Below are positions 1-5,817 of a stretch of DNA of 5,817 bases, piece by piece. The notes beneath the pieces are model-generated. The model did no database searches. It saw nothing but the letters and a program-made list of their open reading frames with translations, and was not told where the DNA came from. Where the stretch lies: NCBI GenBank assembly GCA_016935715.1, contig JAFGQJ010000141.1, forward strand, positions 1 through 5,817. Direction: 5' to 3'. Origin of the DNA: Spirochaetales bacterium. GTDB taxonomy: Bacteria > Spirochaetota > Spirochaetia > SZUA-6 > DRHE01. The position numbers and the translations under genes are program-made. How positions within the stretch are numbered: position 1 is the first letter of the stretch; every line of letters begins with the position of its first letter.

Positions 1-9
1 AAGCCGCCC

Positions 10-912
10 GTGAAACCTACACTGCGGTTGTTTGGCAGGAAGATGGACATCGACACGAAACACAGATCGAATCTGAAATTCGCTCTGCGACGTCTGCTCA
101 GGAACAAGTACAATGTCATCGGCGGTTTGATCGTGCTTGCCTTCATACTCTGCGCTCTGGGCGCTCCTCTGATCTCGCCTTTCCACCCGAACAAAATAGA
201 CCTCAGCGCTTCCCTCAATTCCCCAGGGGGAAGGCACATTTTCGGGACCGACAAACTCGGGCGCGACATGCTGAGCAGGATCATACACGGCAGTTCCGTT
301 TCCCTCACCGTCGGTATAGGGGCCGTCGGACTGGCCTTTGTCATCGGCTGCCCCTTGGGTCTGTTCGCCGGATTCGTCAAGGGCAAAGCGGGAACCGCGA
401 TCATGCGTTTCATGGACGCCTTGTGGTCTCTGCCTTCCCTAATTTTAGCGCTGAGCATAGCAGCGGTGCTTGGTGCGGGCCTGAGGAATATCATTCTGGC
501 CGTGGGCATAACCTTCACTCCCGCCTTCGCCAGGCTGATGTACGGTCAGGTCCTGGTGGTGCGGGAGGAGGTATACGTCAGAGCGGTCAGAGCGCTGGGA
601 GCCTCGAATTTCCGGCTGCTTTTCGGTCACATCTTTCCCAACTGCCTGGCTCCGCTGATCGTGTACAGCTCCCTGCTGGCTGCCCAGGCCATTATAGCCG
701 AAGCGAGCCTCAGCTTTCTGGGCATCGGTGTCGTTCCCCCCCGTGCCGCCTGGGGGTCCATGCTCCGGGAAGGCTACCCCTATATTCGCACCGCACCGTG
801 GCTGGCGATTTTTCCCGGTGCGGCGGTCTTCCTCCTTGTCCTGGGTTTGAATTTTCTCGGTGACGGCCTGAGAGATGCTCTGGACGTACGGATGACCCAA
901 AAGACCAATTGA
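10..912 (+). CDS. dppC: Dpp/Opp-type ABC transporter permease (DppC family)
   Basis: Inner-membrane permease subunit of a peptide/nickel-type ABC importer, 300 aa, the usual DppC/OppC length. A first membrane helix lies at about residues 36-57. It is followed by the family hallmark around 76-103 (HIFGTDKLGRDMLSRI, then HGSSVSLTVG). Further hydrophobic helices lie at about 98-122, 140-170 and 213-232. The cytoplasmic EAA-type loop that docks on the ATPases is at about 189-211 (RAVRALGAS, then HIFPN). The C-terminal family motifs EASLSFLGIG (231-240) and GDGLRDALD (284-292) are intact. The GTG start at 10 overlaps a TGA in another frame at 11-13, which suggests translational coupling to a preceding permease gene. 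An ATG at 43 is an alternative, but the AGGAAG before it abuts the codon, too close to act as its ribosome site. The two ATPase genes follow. The substrate cannot be read from this subunit, so the symbol reflects family and gene order only. Confidence 0.93.
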   Translation: MKPTLRLFGRKMDIDTKHRSNLKFALRRLLRNKYNVIGGLIVLAFILCALGAPLISPFHPNKIDLSASLNSPGGRHIFGTDKLGRDMLSRIIHGSSVSLTVGIGAVGLAFVIGCPLGLFAGFVKGKAGTAIMRFMDALWSLPSLILALSIAAVLGAGLRNIILAVGITFTPAFARLMYGQVLVVREEVYVRAVRALGASNFRLLFGHIFPNCLAPLIVYSSLLAAQAIIAEASLSFLGIGVVPPRAAWGSMLREGYPYIRTAPWLAIFPGAAVFLLVLGLNFLGDGLRDALDVRMTQKTN

Positions 913-930
913 TCCTGATCGAGGTTCTTG

Positions 931-1914
931 ATGAATAACGGCGAAGCCTTGCTGCAGGTCATGGATTTGAGTACCCGTTTCCATACCGCAGAGGGGACGG
1001 TAAGAGCGGTGGACCGATTGAGTCTGCACATCAACCGGGGGGAGGTACTGGGCGTAGTGGGGGAGTCCGGCTGCGGCAAGAGCGTGACCGCCCTTTCGAT
1101 CCTCAGGCTGATACCGATCCCTCCGGGGGAGATTCACGCCGAGGAAATCAGCTTTGCCCGCAGGAATCTGCTGACGTTGAGCAATCAGGAGATGCGCAGG
1201 ATCAGGGGTAACAGCATATCGATGATCTTTCAGGAGCCCATGACCTCTCTCAATCCGGTCTTCAAAGTAGGTGACCAGATTGCCGAGGCCATCCGGCTGC
1301 ATCAGGGGGCGTCCAGGCGCCAGGCCTGGGAGCAGTCCGTAGAGCTCTTGAGGATCGTCGGGATCTCTTCACCGGAGATACGGGCGAATGCCTATCCGCA
1401 TCAGATGAGCGGAGGAATGCGGCAGCGGGCGATGATCGCCATGGCGTTTTCATGCAAGCCCGATCTGCTGATAGCCGATGAGCCGACCACCGCCCTGGAT
1501 GTCACGATTCAAGCCCAGATACTCGAGCTCATGCGGGAGATGAAGGAAAACACAGGCAGCGCCGTGATGTTCATCACCCACAATCTCGGCATAGTGGCTG
1601 AAAACGCGCAGAGGGTGCTGGTGATGTACGCCGGTCAGGCCGTGGAGAGTGCCCCGGTCAAGGAGCTCTTCAACCGGCCGCTGCATCCGTACACGATCGG
1701 TTTGCTGAACTCGATTCCGAGAAGGGAGAAGAAGAGCCGCGGCAAACGGCTTGCATCGATCAGGGGAATCGTTCCCAGTCTTCTGGACATTCCTGCGGGA
1801 TGCCCGTTCAGGGAGCGCTGCAGCGAATCCGGGAGCGATGCCTGCAAGCTGGAAGCTCCGCGGTTTCTCGAGCGGGGCGCGGGCCACTGGGTACGCTGCT
1901 GGAAATACGGGTAG
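931..1914 (+). CDS. dppD: Dpp/Opp-type ABC transporter ATP-binding protein (DppD family)
   Basis: First of two cytoplasmic ATPases that power the importer, 327 aa, close to the usual DppD/OppD length. Numbering from an in-frame TTG one codon upstream (928), the nucleotide-binding motifs are: Walker A GESGCGKS at 45-52, Q-loop Gln 102 in FQEPMTSLNP, signature MSGGMRQR at 160-167, Walker B LLIADE at 180-185, and the switch His 218 in THN. The C-terminal oligopeptide/dipeptide extension contains HPYT (about 253-256) and four cysteines at 292, 298, 306 and 324 (C-x5-C-x7-C-x17-C). This arrangement is associated with a [4Fe-4S] cluster in members of this family. I chose ATG 931 because GAGG at 921-924 sits six bases before it. 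The gene starts 18 bp after the permease stop, and no residue of the ATPase core is missing. The substrate is unknown. Confidence 0.94.
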   Translation: MNNGEALLQVMDLSTRFHTAEGTVRAVDRLSLHINRGEVLGVVGESGCGKSVTALSILRLIPIPPGEIHAEEISFARRNLLTLSNQEMRRIRGNSISMIFQEPMTSLNPVFKVGDQIAEAIRLHQGASRRQAWEQSVELLRIVGISSPEIRANAYPHQMSGGMRQRAMIAMAFSCKPDLLIADEPTTALDVTIQAQILELMREMKENTGSAVMFITHNLGIVAENAQRVLVMYAGQAVESAPVKELFNRPLHPYTIGLLNSIPRREKKSRGKRLASIRGIVPSLLDIPAGCPFRERCSESGSDACKLEAPRFLERGAGHWVRCWKYG

Positions 1915-1930
1915 AGTAGTGAGGATGCAA

Positions 1931-2947
1931 ATGCCTGACGCTGCGCTGGTACGTACCGAGAATCTGACCAAGCTCTATCCGGCCGGGCAGAGGATGTTCG
2001 GAAGACAGAGGGGTACGGTGAGGGCTGTGGAAAACGTCACTCTCGATATCCGTCAGGGGGAAATCCTCGGGCTGGTGGGGGAGAGCGGGTGCGGAAAAAC
2101 CACTCTGGGTCAGCTCATTCTTCGGCTGGAAGAAGCAACCCTGGGAAAAATCTTTTTCAAGGAACGGGATGTCCGCTCTTTGTCGACGGGCGCGCTGCGG
2201 GAGCTGCGCCGCCACATGCAGGTAATTTTTCAGGATCCTTTTGCCTCCCTGGATCCGCAGAAGACGGTCGGCCAGATCGTCGAGGAACCTTTGCAAATTC
2301 ACCGCATCGGCACTCCGGATGAGAGAAAAGCCACGGTCAGGGGGCTGATGGAAAAGGTGGAGCTTCGTCCGGAGTATATCTATCGATTTCCCCACGAGTT
2401 CTCCGGAGGCCAGAGGCAGAGAATCGGCATCGCCAGGGCACTCGCATTGGATCCTGATTTCGTCGTCTGCGACGAAGCGGTGTCGGCGCTGGACGTGTCC
2501 ATTCAGGCCCAGATCATCAATTTGCTCGTCGGCTTGCAGGAAGAGCTGAACCTGACCCTGCTGTTCATCGCCCATGATCTGAACGTAGTGGAGTACATCA
2601 GCGACCGGGTGGCGGTGATGTACCTGGGGCGCATCGTGGAGCTCCTGCCCGTGAGTCTGCTGTCGAAACGACGGGCCCACCCCTACACTTCAGCTCTTCT
2701 GGCTGCCACTCCCCAGCCCGACCCGAACGCACAGCCCGAGCGCTCTCCGCTGAAGGGGGAGGTGCCCAGCCCCATCAATCCGCCGGCGGGCTGCCACTTC
2801 CATCCTCGATGTCCCCATCGGATGCCCGTTTGCTCCCAGGCAGTGCCGAGCCTGGCGGAGGTGGAGCCCGGGCACCTGATCCGCTGCTTTCTCCATCACG
2901 ACGGAATCGAGGCCGTGGACGACGCTCATCCCGGGAGCACGGCATGA
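1931..2947 (+). CDS. dppF: Dpp/Opp-type ABC transporter ATP-binding protein (DppF family)
   Basis: Second ATPase of the importer, 338 aa, expected to form the heterodimeric motor with the preceding DppD-type protein. Motifs are complete: Walker A GESGCGKT at 50-57, Q-loop Gln 101 in FQDPFASLDP, signature FSGGQRQR at 157-164, Walker B FVVCDE at 177-182, D-loop SALD at 185-188, and switch His 215 in AHD. The pre-Walker segment (LYPAGQ, about 15-20) and the C-terminal HPYTSALL (250-257) are typical of DppF/OppF. The C-terminus also carries four cysteines at 288, 294, 301 and 319 (C-x5-C-x6-C-x17-C). The open frame extends back to about 1751 inside the previous gene, but that part is a shadow. 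ATG 1931 has GAGG six bases upstream (1921-1924), the same geometry as the preceding ATPase gene, whereas ATG 1925 would have no spacing. GTG 1919 is a less likely alternative. The gap to the previous stop is 16 bp. Confidence 0.94.
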   Translation: MPDAALVRTENLTKLYPAGQRMFGRQRGTVRAVENVTLDIRQGEILGLVGESGCGKTTLGQLILRLEEATLGKIFFKERDVRSLSTGALRELRRHMQVIFQDPFASLDPQKTVGQIVEEPLQIHRIGTPDERKATVRGLMEKVELRPEYIYRFPHEFSGGQRQRIGIARALALDPDFVVCDEAVSALDVSIQAQIINLLVGLQEELNLTLLFIAHDLNVVEYISDRVAVMYLGRIVELLPVSLLSKRRAHPYTSALLAATPQPDPNAQPERSPLKGEVPSPINPPAGCHFHPRCPHRMPVCSQAVPSLAEVEPGHLIRCFLHHDGIEAVDDAHPGSTA

Positions 2948-2957
2948 GGAGCATGGC

Positions 2958-3986
2958 ATGACCAGCCGAGAACGTGTGATTCGTACGTTGAAATTCGAGA
3001 ATCCGGACCGCGTGCCGGTGCTGCATCGCATCAAACCGGGTTATTTTCGGATCCACCCGAGAGAGATTCGGGAGCTCCGGGAGAGGTATCCCAGCGATAT
3101 TCTCCAGTCGGAGAAGACCCATACCTGGTTCACCTTCTATTCCGAGGGAAAGCTGTTCACCAAGCCCGGTGAGCTCAACAAAGACGAGTGGGGCTGCACC
3201 TGGGCGACAACGACCGACGATTATCTCGGCCAGGTGGTGGACTGGCCCCTGAAAAGCTGGGAGGATTATCGGAGCTACTCCATGCCGGATCCCCGTCACG
3301 GCAGCGAGGGCATCGCTGAAATGGCTGCCGTGCGTCGCAGCGACAGGAGGCGGCACTACATGCTCGTGTGGATCGGCAGCATCTTTCACACGCACACGTA
3401 TCTGCGGGGTGCCGAAAACGCGCTCATCGACGTAGCGGAGCAGAGACCGGAGTTTTTCAGTCTCCTGGATATGCTTCTGGAGTTTCTTCTCCGACGGATC
3501 GGGATCCTCTCAGATCACGACCTGGACGGAATTTTCATCTCGGATGACTGGGGCAGCCAGCAGGCGCTGATGATCGATCCCGATCAATGGCGCAGGATTT
3601 TCAAACCCCTGTACACTCGATTGGCGGAGGCGATCCATGATCGCGGGTTCTTTGCCCACTACCACACCTGCGGATACACACTGCCGATTCTGGGGGATCT
3701 TATCGACTGCGGATTCGATGAGATCAATCCCCAGGTACCGCTCATGGACAAAACCGAGCTTGCCCGGATCTTTGCAGGACGCACCTGTATTCGCCCCGAT
3801 CTGGAGCGCCAGGGAGTGCTGATTCACGGAACCCCGCTGGAGGTGGAGGCCCACGTACGCGGCACCTTCGACGCTTTGAAATCACCGGGTGGAGGATACA
3901 CCGGTCATATCCCGGTGGAGATGAACGTTCCACCGGCAAACGTTGAGGCCATGATGAGGACCTACAGCGAGCTGACTTTCCAGTAG
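2958..3986 (+). CDS. Uroporphyrinogen decarboxylase (URO-D) superfamily protein, MtaA/CmuA-like fold, function unknown
   Basis: Predicted soluble 342-aa protein of the URO-D superfamily, which includes HemE and zinc-dependent corrinoid/coenzyme M methyltransferases. The N-terminus (SRERVIRTL, then FENPDRVPV) is the family opening. ISDDWGSQQ (about 194-202) followed by DPDQWRRIFKP (208-218), an H-x-C motif at His236-Cys238 (HYHTCGYT), and the C-terminal GGGY and NVPPANVEAM segments are typical of the MtaA-like branch. It is unlikely to be HemE, because the HemE arginine motif after the N-terminal PV (MRQAGR type) is replaced by LHRIKPGYF. The third zinc ligand, normally a cysteine some 75-80 residues after H-x-C, is not seen; His317 or Glu321 lie nearby. 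The ATG is preceded by AGGAG (2947-2951) with a six-base spacer, and the gene lies 10 bp after the ATPase stop, so it is almost certainly co-transcribed with the transporter. No partner corrinoid protein or methyltransferase is visible here. The substrate is unknown. Confidence 0.88.
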   Translation: MTSRERVIRTLKFENPDRVPVLHRIKPGYFRIHPREIRELRERYPSDILQSEKTHTWFTFYSEGKLFTKPGELNKDEWGCTWATTTDDYLGQVVDWPLKSWEDYRSYSMPDPRHGSEGIAEMAAVRRSDRRRHYMLVWIGSIFHTHTYLRGAENALIDVAEQRPEFFSLLDMLLEFLLRRIGILSDHDLDGIFISDDWGSQQALMIDPDQWRRIFKPLYTRLAEAIHDRGFFAHYHTCGYTLPILGDLIDCGFDEINPQVPLMDKTELARIFAGRTCIRPDLERQGVLIHGTPLEVEAHVRGTFDALKSPGGGYTGHIPVEMNVPPANVEAMMRTYSELTFQ

Positions 3987-4048
3987 ATACGGTTCTGCCT
4001 GAGGGCGTGGTTCGACCCGTGAATGTGCGTTTTCCGCGCGAGCGGCGG

Positions 4049-4075
4049 TTGGGCTGATGTGATTGCATGTATCAT
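4049..4075 (+). promoter_or_regulatory. Possible weak sigma-70-type promoter upstream of the lyase gene
   Basis: In the 119-bp spacer between the URO-D-like gene and the lyase gene, TATCAT (4070-4075) matches the -10 consensus at five of six positions. TTGGGC (4049-4054) is a poor -35 element, 15 bp upstream, which is shorter than the preferred 17. An AT-rich run follows immediately. This could give the lyase its own transcript or boost it within the operon. I see no convincing terminator in the spacer, so read-through from upstream remains likely. The match is weak and could be chance. Confidence 0.25.
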
Positions 4076-4092
4076 GAATAAAAAACGCTTTG

Positions 4093-4098
4093 AGGAGG
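4093..4098 (+). promoter_or_regulatory. Strong ribosome binding site fixing a TTG start
   Basis: AGGAGG lies seven bases upstream of TTG at 4106. No in-frame ATG occurs until residue 53 of the lyase, inside a conserved segment, so this consensus site is the main evidence that translation starts at the TTG codon. Confidence 0.85.
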
Positions 4099-4105
4099 TA
4101 TCAGT

Positions 4106-5629
4106 TTGTCTGTCATAAAAGGAAAGCGCCCCCGGTCGGTGCGCGTGCTGGAGGATTTTTCCGAGACCATCAAGTCCGCCGAGCAGCGAGCCGAGCAGGA
4201 GCTGGAGCTGATCAAGGATTTTACGGACACTCGTTTCTACAGCGAGAAATCCTGGGTGGTGATGCTGATTCGCCAGGGGATCATCGAGCGCGGGCAGGGA
4301 GCCGAATTGCTGCGAGCGATCGTGGAGCTCGAGCGGGACGGATCGGCCCGGGATTCCTCGAGACCGGTTTTTACGCCCTCCAGCAGCTTCAACATCTGGT
4401 CGCTGGAGAAACGTTTGAGCGAGCGGATAGGGGAGGATCTGGCGGGAAACATCAACATCGGAAAAACCCTGCCGGAGCCGCACGCGCGGCTGAAAGCCCG
4501 CGACAAGATTCTGGATGCGATGGATTCCCTTCTCGGATTCCTGAAGTGCCTGCTCGACGTGGCGACCGCCAATCTGGATGCGGTGATGCCCGGCTATACC
4601 CACATGTCCCAGGCGCAGCCCACGACTTTCGGGCACTATCTGCTGTCCGTACACGATCCGTTGATGCGGGCGGCGGGGGAACTGGAGAGCTCTTACGTCA
4701 GTACCAACCAGAGTACCCTGGGTTGCGGCGCCCTGGCCGGCAGCAGCTGGCCGATCGATCGGGATCTGGTGGCGCAACTTCTCGGTTTCGACGGCGTGCT
4801 GGAAAACACGAACGACTGTGTTGCATCGGCCGATTTTTCCGTGAGTACTCTGGCAGCCCTTGCCAACGTCATGATCGCAGTCAGCCGTCTCACACTGGAT
4901 CTGCAGGTCTGGGGAATGGAGGAGATCAAGATGCTGGGGGTTCCGGAGTCGTACAGCGACACCAGCAGCATGATGCCTCAGAAGAAGAACTACGGCGGGC
5001 AGCTGGAGCGGATCCGTCTGGATTCGGCCAAGGTCATTGCCTGCCTGCAGGAAGCGGCGGTTCTGCCCAAGAACGAACCGTTCAGCGACATGCTGGCCGT
5101 GCTGCGCATACGTTATCCGCTGCTGGAGGCGCTGTGTATCGTGGAGAAGGATCTGGTCATTCTGGGCGGTTTTCTCTCAACCGTGGTTCCTCAAAGAGAG
5201 CGCATGCTGGAGCTGGCGAAAAGCGGATTCTCCTCGGCGGCCGAGCTGGCCAATCTCATCGTCCGCACCAGGGGGATTCCCTACCGGCGTGCGCACCATA
5301 TCACCGGTACCGTCGTACGGCTGGCGGACGAGCGCAGTATTGCAGCAGACCGGGTGGATGCTCCGCTCGTGGATGAGGCCGCCAGTTTGGTCACCGGTGA
5401 CGTTCTGGGTTTGAGCGACACACAGATTCGATCGGCCCTGGACCCCGGTGCATTCGTAGCGGCCCACGATTCCCGCGGAGCGGTTGCGCCCGAGGAAACC
5501 GGGAGGATGTGCCGGCAGCGGCGGCAGGCGCTTCAGCAGGCAGTGGAGCGGCAGAGCCTTCGCCGTCAGGTTCTGCAGCAGGCCAAAGCCCGGCTGCAGC
5601 GGGAGGTAGACGAGCTCATCGGGCGGTAG
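4106..5629 (+). CDS. Divergent argininosuccinate lyase (ArgH)/fumarase superfamily C-N lyase, substrate uncertain
   Basis: Cytoplasmic lyase of 507 aa, in a superfamily that releases fumarate from N- or C-substituted succinates. Conserved parts: MPGYTH then QAQPTTFGHYLLS (161-181), GCGALAGSSWPIDRD (206-220), and the catalytic-loop signature TSSMMPQKKN (286-295), whose usual leading Gly is Thr. Motifs that bind argininosuccinate in true ArgH are altered: the N-terminal WGGRF is absent, SKAHVVML reads EKSWVVML (47-54), HTGRSRNDQ is replaced by NIGKTLPEP (117-125), SDRDF is ASADF (240-244), and the YNxDxQED segment is replaced by LPKNEPFSD (320-328). It therefore probably acts on another succinylated compound, although automatic annotation would call it argininosuccinate lyase. 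Residues about 465-507 form a Gln/Arg-rich helical tail beyond the usual family end of about 460 aa. The start is TTG 4106, behind AGGAGG. A fumarase-like gene follows 105 bp downstream, consistent with fumarate as product. Family membership is firm; the substrate is not. Confidence 0.9.
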   Translation: MSVIKGKRPRSVRVLEDFSETIKSAEQRAEQELELIKDFTDTRFYSEKSWVVMLIRQGIIERGQGAELLRAIVELERDGSARDSSRPVFTPSSSFNIWSLEKRLSERIGEDLAGNINIGKTLPEPHARLKARDKILDAMDSLLGFLKCLLDVATANLDAVMPGYTHMSQAQPTTFGHYLLSVHDPLMRAAGELESSYVSTNQSTLGCGALAGSSWPIDRDLVAQLLGFDGVLENTNDCVASADFSVSTLAALANVMIAVSRLTLDLQVWGMEEIKMLGVPESYSDTSSMMPQKKNYGGQLERIRLDSAKVIACLQEAAVLPKNEPFSDMLAVLRIRYPLLEALCIVEKDLVILGGFLSTVVPQRERMLELAKSGFSSAAELANLIVRTRGIPYRRAHHITGTVVRLADERSIAADRVDAPLVDEAASLVTGDVLGLSDTQIRSALDPGAFVAAHDSRGAVAPEETGRMCRQRRQALQQAVERQSLRRQVLQQAKARLQREVDELIGR

Positions 5630-5724
5630 TATCGCCGGGCAGATTGCATTAGAAGGGAAAAGCACGGTATTCTGACGGGGCGAAGCCGGGAGAGGACGTG
5701 ACGGTTCTATCGGCAGCACACAAA

Positions 5725-5729
5725 GGGAG
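5725..5729 (+). promoter_or_regulatory. Ribosome binding site for the GTG-started fumarase-like gene
   Basis: GGGAG ends five bases before GTG at 5735. It supports a GTG start for the truncated gene at the right edge, where no in-frame ATG is available before the window ends. Confidence 0.6.
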
Positions 5730-5734
5730 AGACA

Positions 5735-5817
5735 GTGGGTAAGTTCGACTATCAACTGGTGGAGGAAGCAGCGAAGGAGCTGTATATCCGGGCGTTGAAA
5801 TTTCTGCCTCCGGATGT
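5735..5817 (+). CDS. N-terminus of a probable class I fumarate hydratase / L-tartrate dehydratase alpha subunit (partial)
   Basis: Only the first 27 codons and two bases of the next are present; the gene runs off the right edge. The peptide contains LVEEAAKELYIRAL (8-21) followed by KFLPPD (22-27). This resembles the start of the alpha subunit of two-subunit, oxygen-sensitive [4Fe-4S] fumarases and tartrate dehydratases, where a helix of the form EAV-x-EL...AL is followed by LP-x-DV. Such enzymes interconvert fumarate and malate, or dehydrate tartrate to oxaloacetate. The GTG start has GGGAG five bases upstream. The position directly after a fumarate-releasing type of lyase supports the fumarase reading. 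With so little sequence the call rests on pattern recognition plus context. Catalytic cysteines would lie beyond the window. Confidence 0.6.
   Translation, partial: MGKFDYQLVEEAAKELYIRALKFLPPD

Noticed and set aside
1751..1930. N-terminal extension of the second ATPase back into the first ATPase gene
   Set aside because: The extra 60 residues resemble no ABC protein and overlap the conserved cysteine region of the preceding gene. ATG 1931 with GAGG six bases upstream gives the normal family length.
445..2680. Long open frames on the - strand opposite the permease and ATPase genes
   Set aside because: They are antisense shadows of well-conserved genes in GC-rich DNA, show no family motifs, and have no ribosome sites or promoters I could support.
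4034..4045. CCGC-GCGA-GCGG hairpin with a GNRA-type loop, considered as a terminator
   Set aside because: The stem is only four base pairs and no T-run follows, so it is not supportable as an intrinsic terminator.
4019..4057. Arginine-rich 12-codon frame (MNVRFPRERRLG) upstream of the ArgH-like gene, considered as an attenuation leader
   Set aside because: There is no ribosome site before its GTG, no alternative hairpin or terminator follows, and arginine codons are frequent by chance in such GC-rich sequence.
4090..5376. Long + strand open frame of 428 codons overlapping the lyase in another frame
   Set aside because: Its translation is Gly/Arg/Ser-rich and of low complexity with no recognisable motif, whereas the overlapping frame encodes the conserved lyase with a consensus ribosome site.
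5698..5742. 14-codon GTG frame overlapping the start of the fumarase-like gene
   Set aside because: It has a purine-rich stretch upstream but no recognisable content and is short enough to be chance; the fumarase-like frame has better support.
1..5817. CRISPR arrays, tRNA or rRNA genes, insertion sequences, attachment sites, riboswitches
   Set aside because: I saw no regularly spaced repeats, terminal inverted repeats, transposase motifs or recognisable RNA gene. Apart from two spacers of about 105-120 bp, the window is almost entirely coding.

Overview
The window is a densely packed stretch of bacterial chromosome, moderately GC-rich by eye. All recognisable genes lie on the + strand. Clear Shine-Dalgarno sequences precede most starts, and TTG and GTG are used as well as ATG. 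The sequence does not fix the taxon. Nickel/peptide-type ABC transporters, UROD-superfamily proteins and two-subunit class I fumarases are common in anaerobes such as spirochaetes, clostridia and deltaproteobacteria, so an anaerobic or facultative bacterium is a reasonable but weak guess.

Left part (1-2947): the 3' half of a dipeptide/oligopeptide-type (Dpp/Opp) ABC importer operon. A DppC-type permease is followed by two paralogous ATPases, DppD-type and DppF-type, each with a complete set of nucleotide-binding motifs and a C-terminal four-cysteine motif. The GTG start of the permease overlaps a TGA stop in another frame at the left edge. The preceding gene, expected to be the DppB permease, therefore probably ends there, and the solute-binding protein would lie outside the window.

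Middle (2958-3986): ten bases after the last ATPase comes a uroporphyrinogen-decarboxylase-superfamily protein. It is not HemE. It carries an H-x-C motif like the zinc site of MtaA/MtbA-type methyltransferases, but the usual third cysteine is missing.

Right part (4106-5817): after a 119-bp spacer with a possible weak promoter comes a TTG-initiated member of the argininosuccinate lyase/fumarase superfamily. It keeps the general lyase scaffold and catalytic signature but has lost the motifs that recognise argininosuccinate, and it has an extra charged helical tail. It is followed by the first 27 codons of what looks like a class I fumarase (or L-tartrate dehydratase) alpha subunit.

Taken together, the layout suggests a catabolic unit. 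An ABC importer would bring in a small nitrogen-containing compound, possibly an N-succinyl (aspartate-derived) adduct. The ArgH-like lyase would split it to release fumarate, and the fumarase would turn that into malate. The UROD-like protein may handle a methyl or other one-carbon group, or an unknown step. The individual families are well supported; the pathway is inference.
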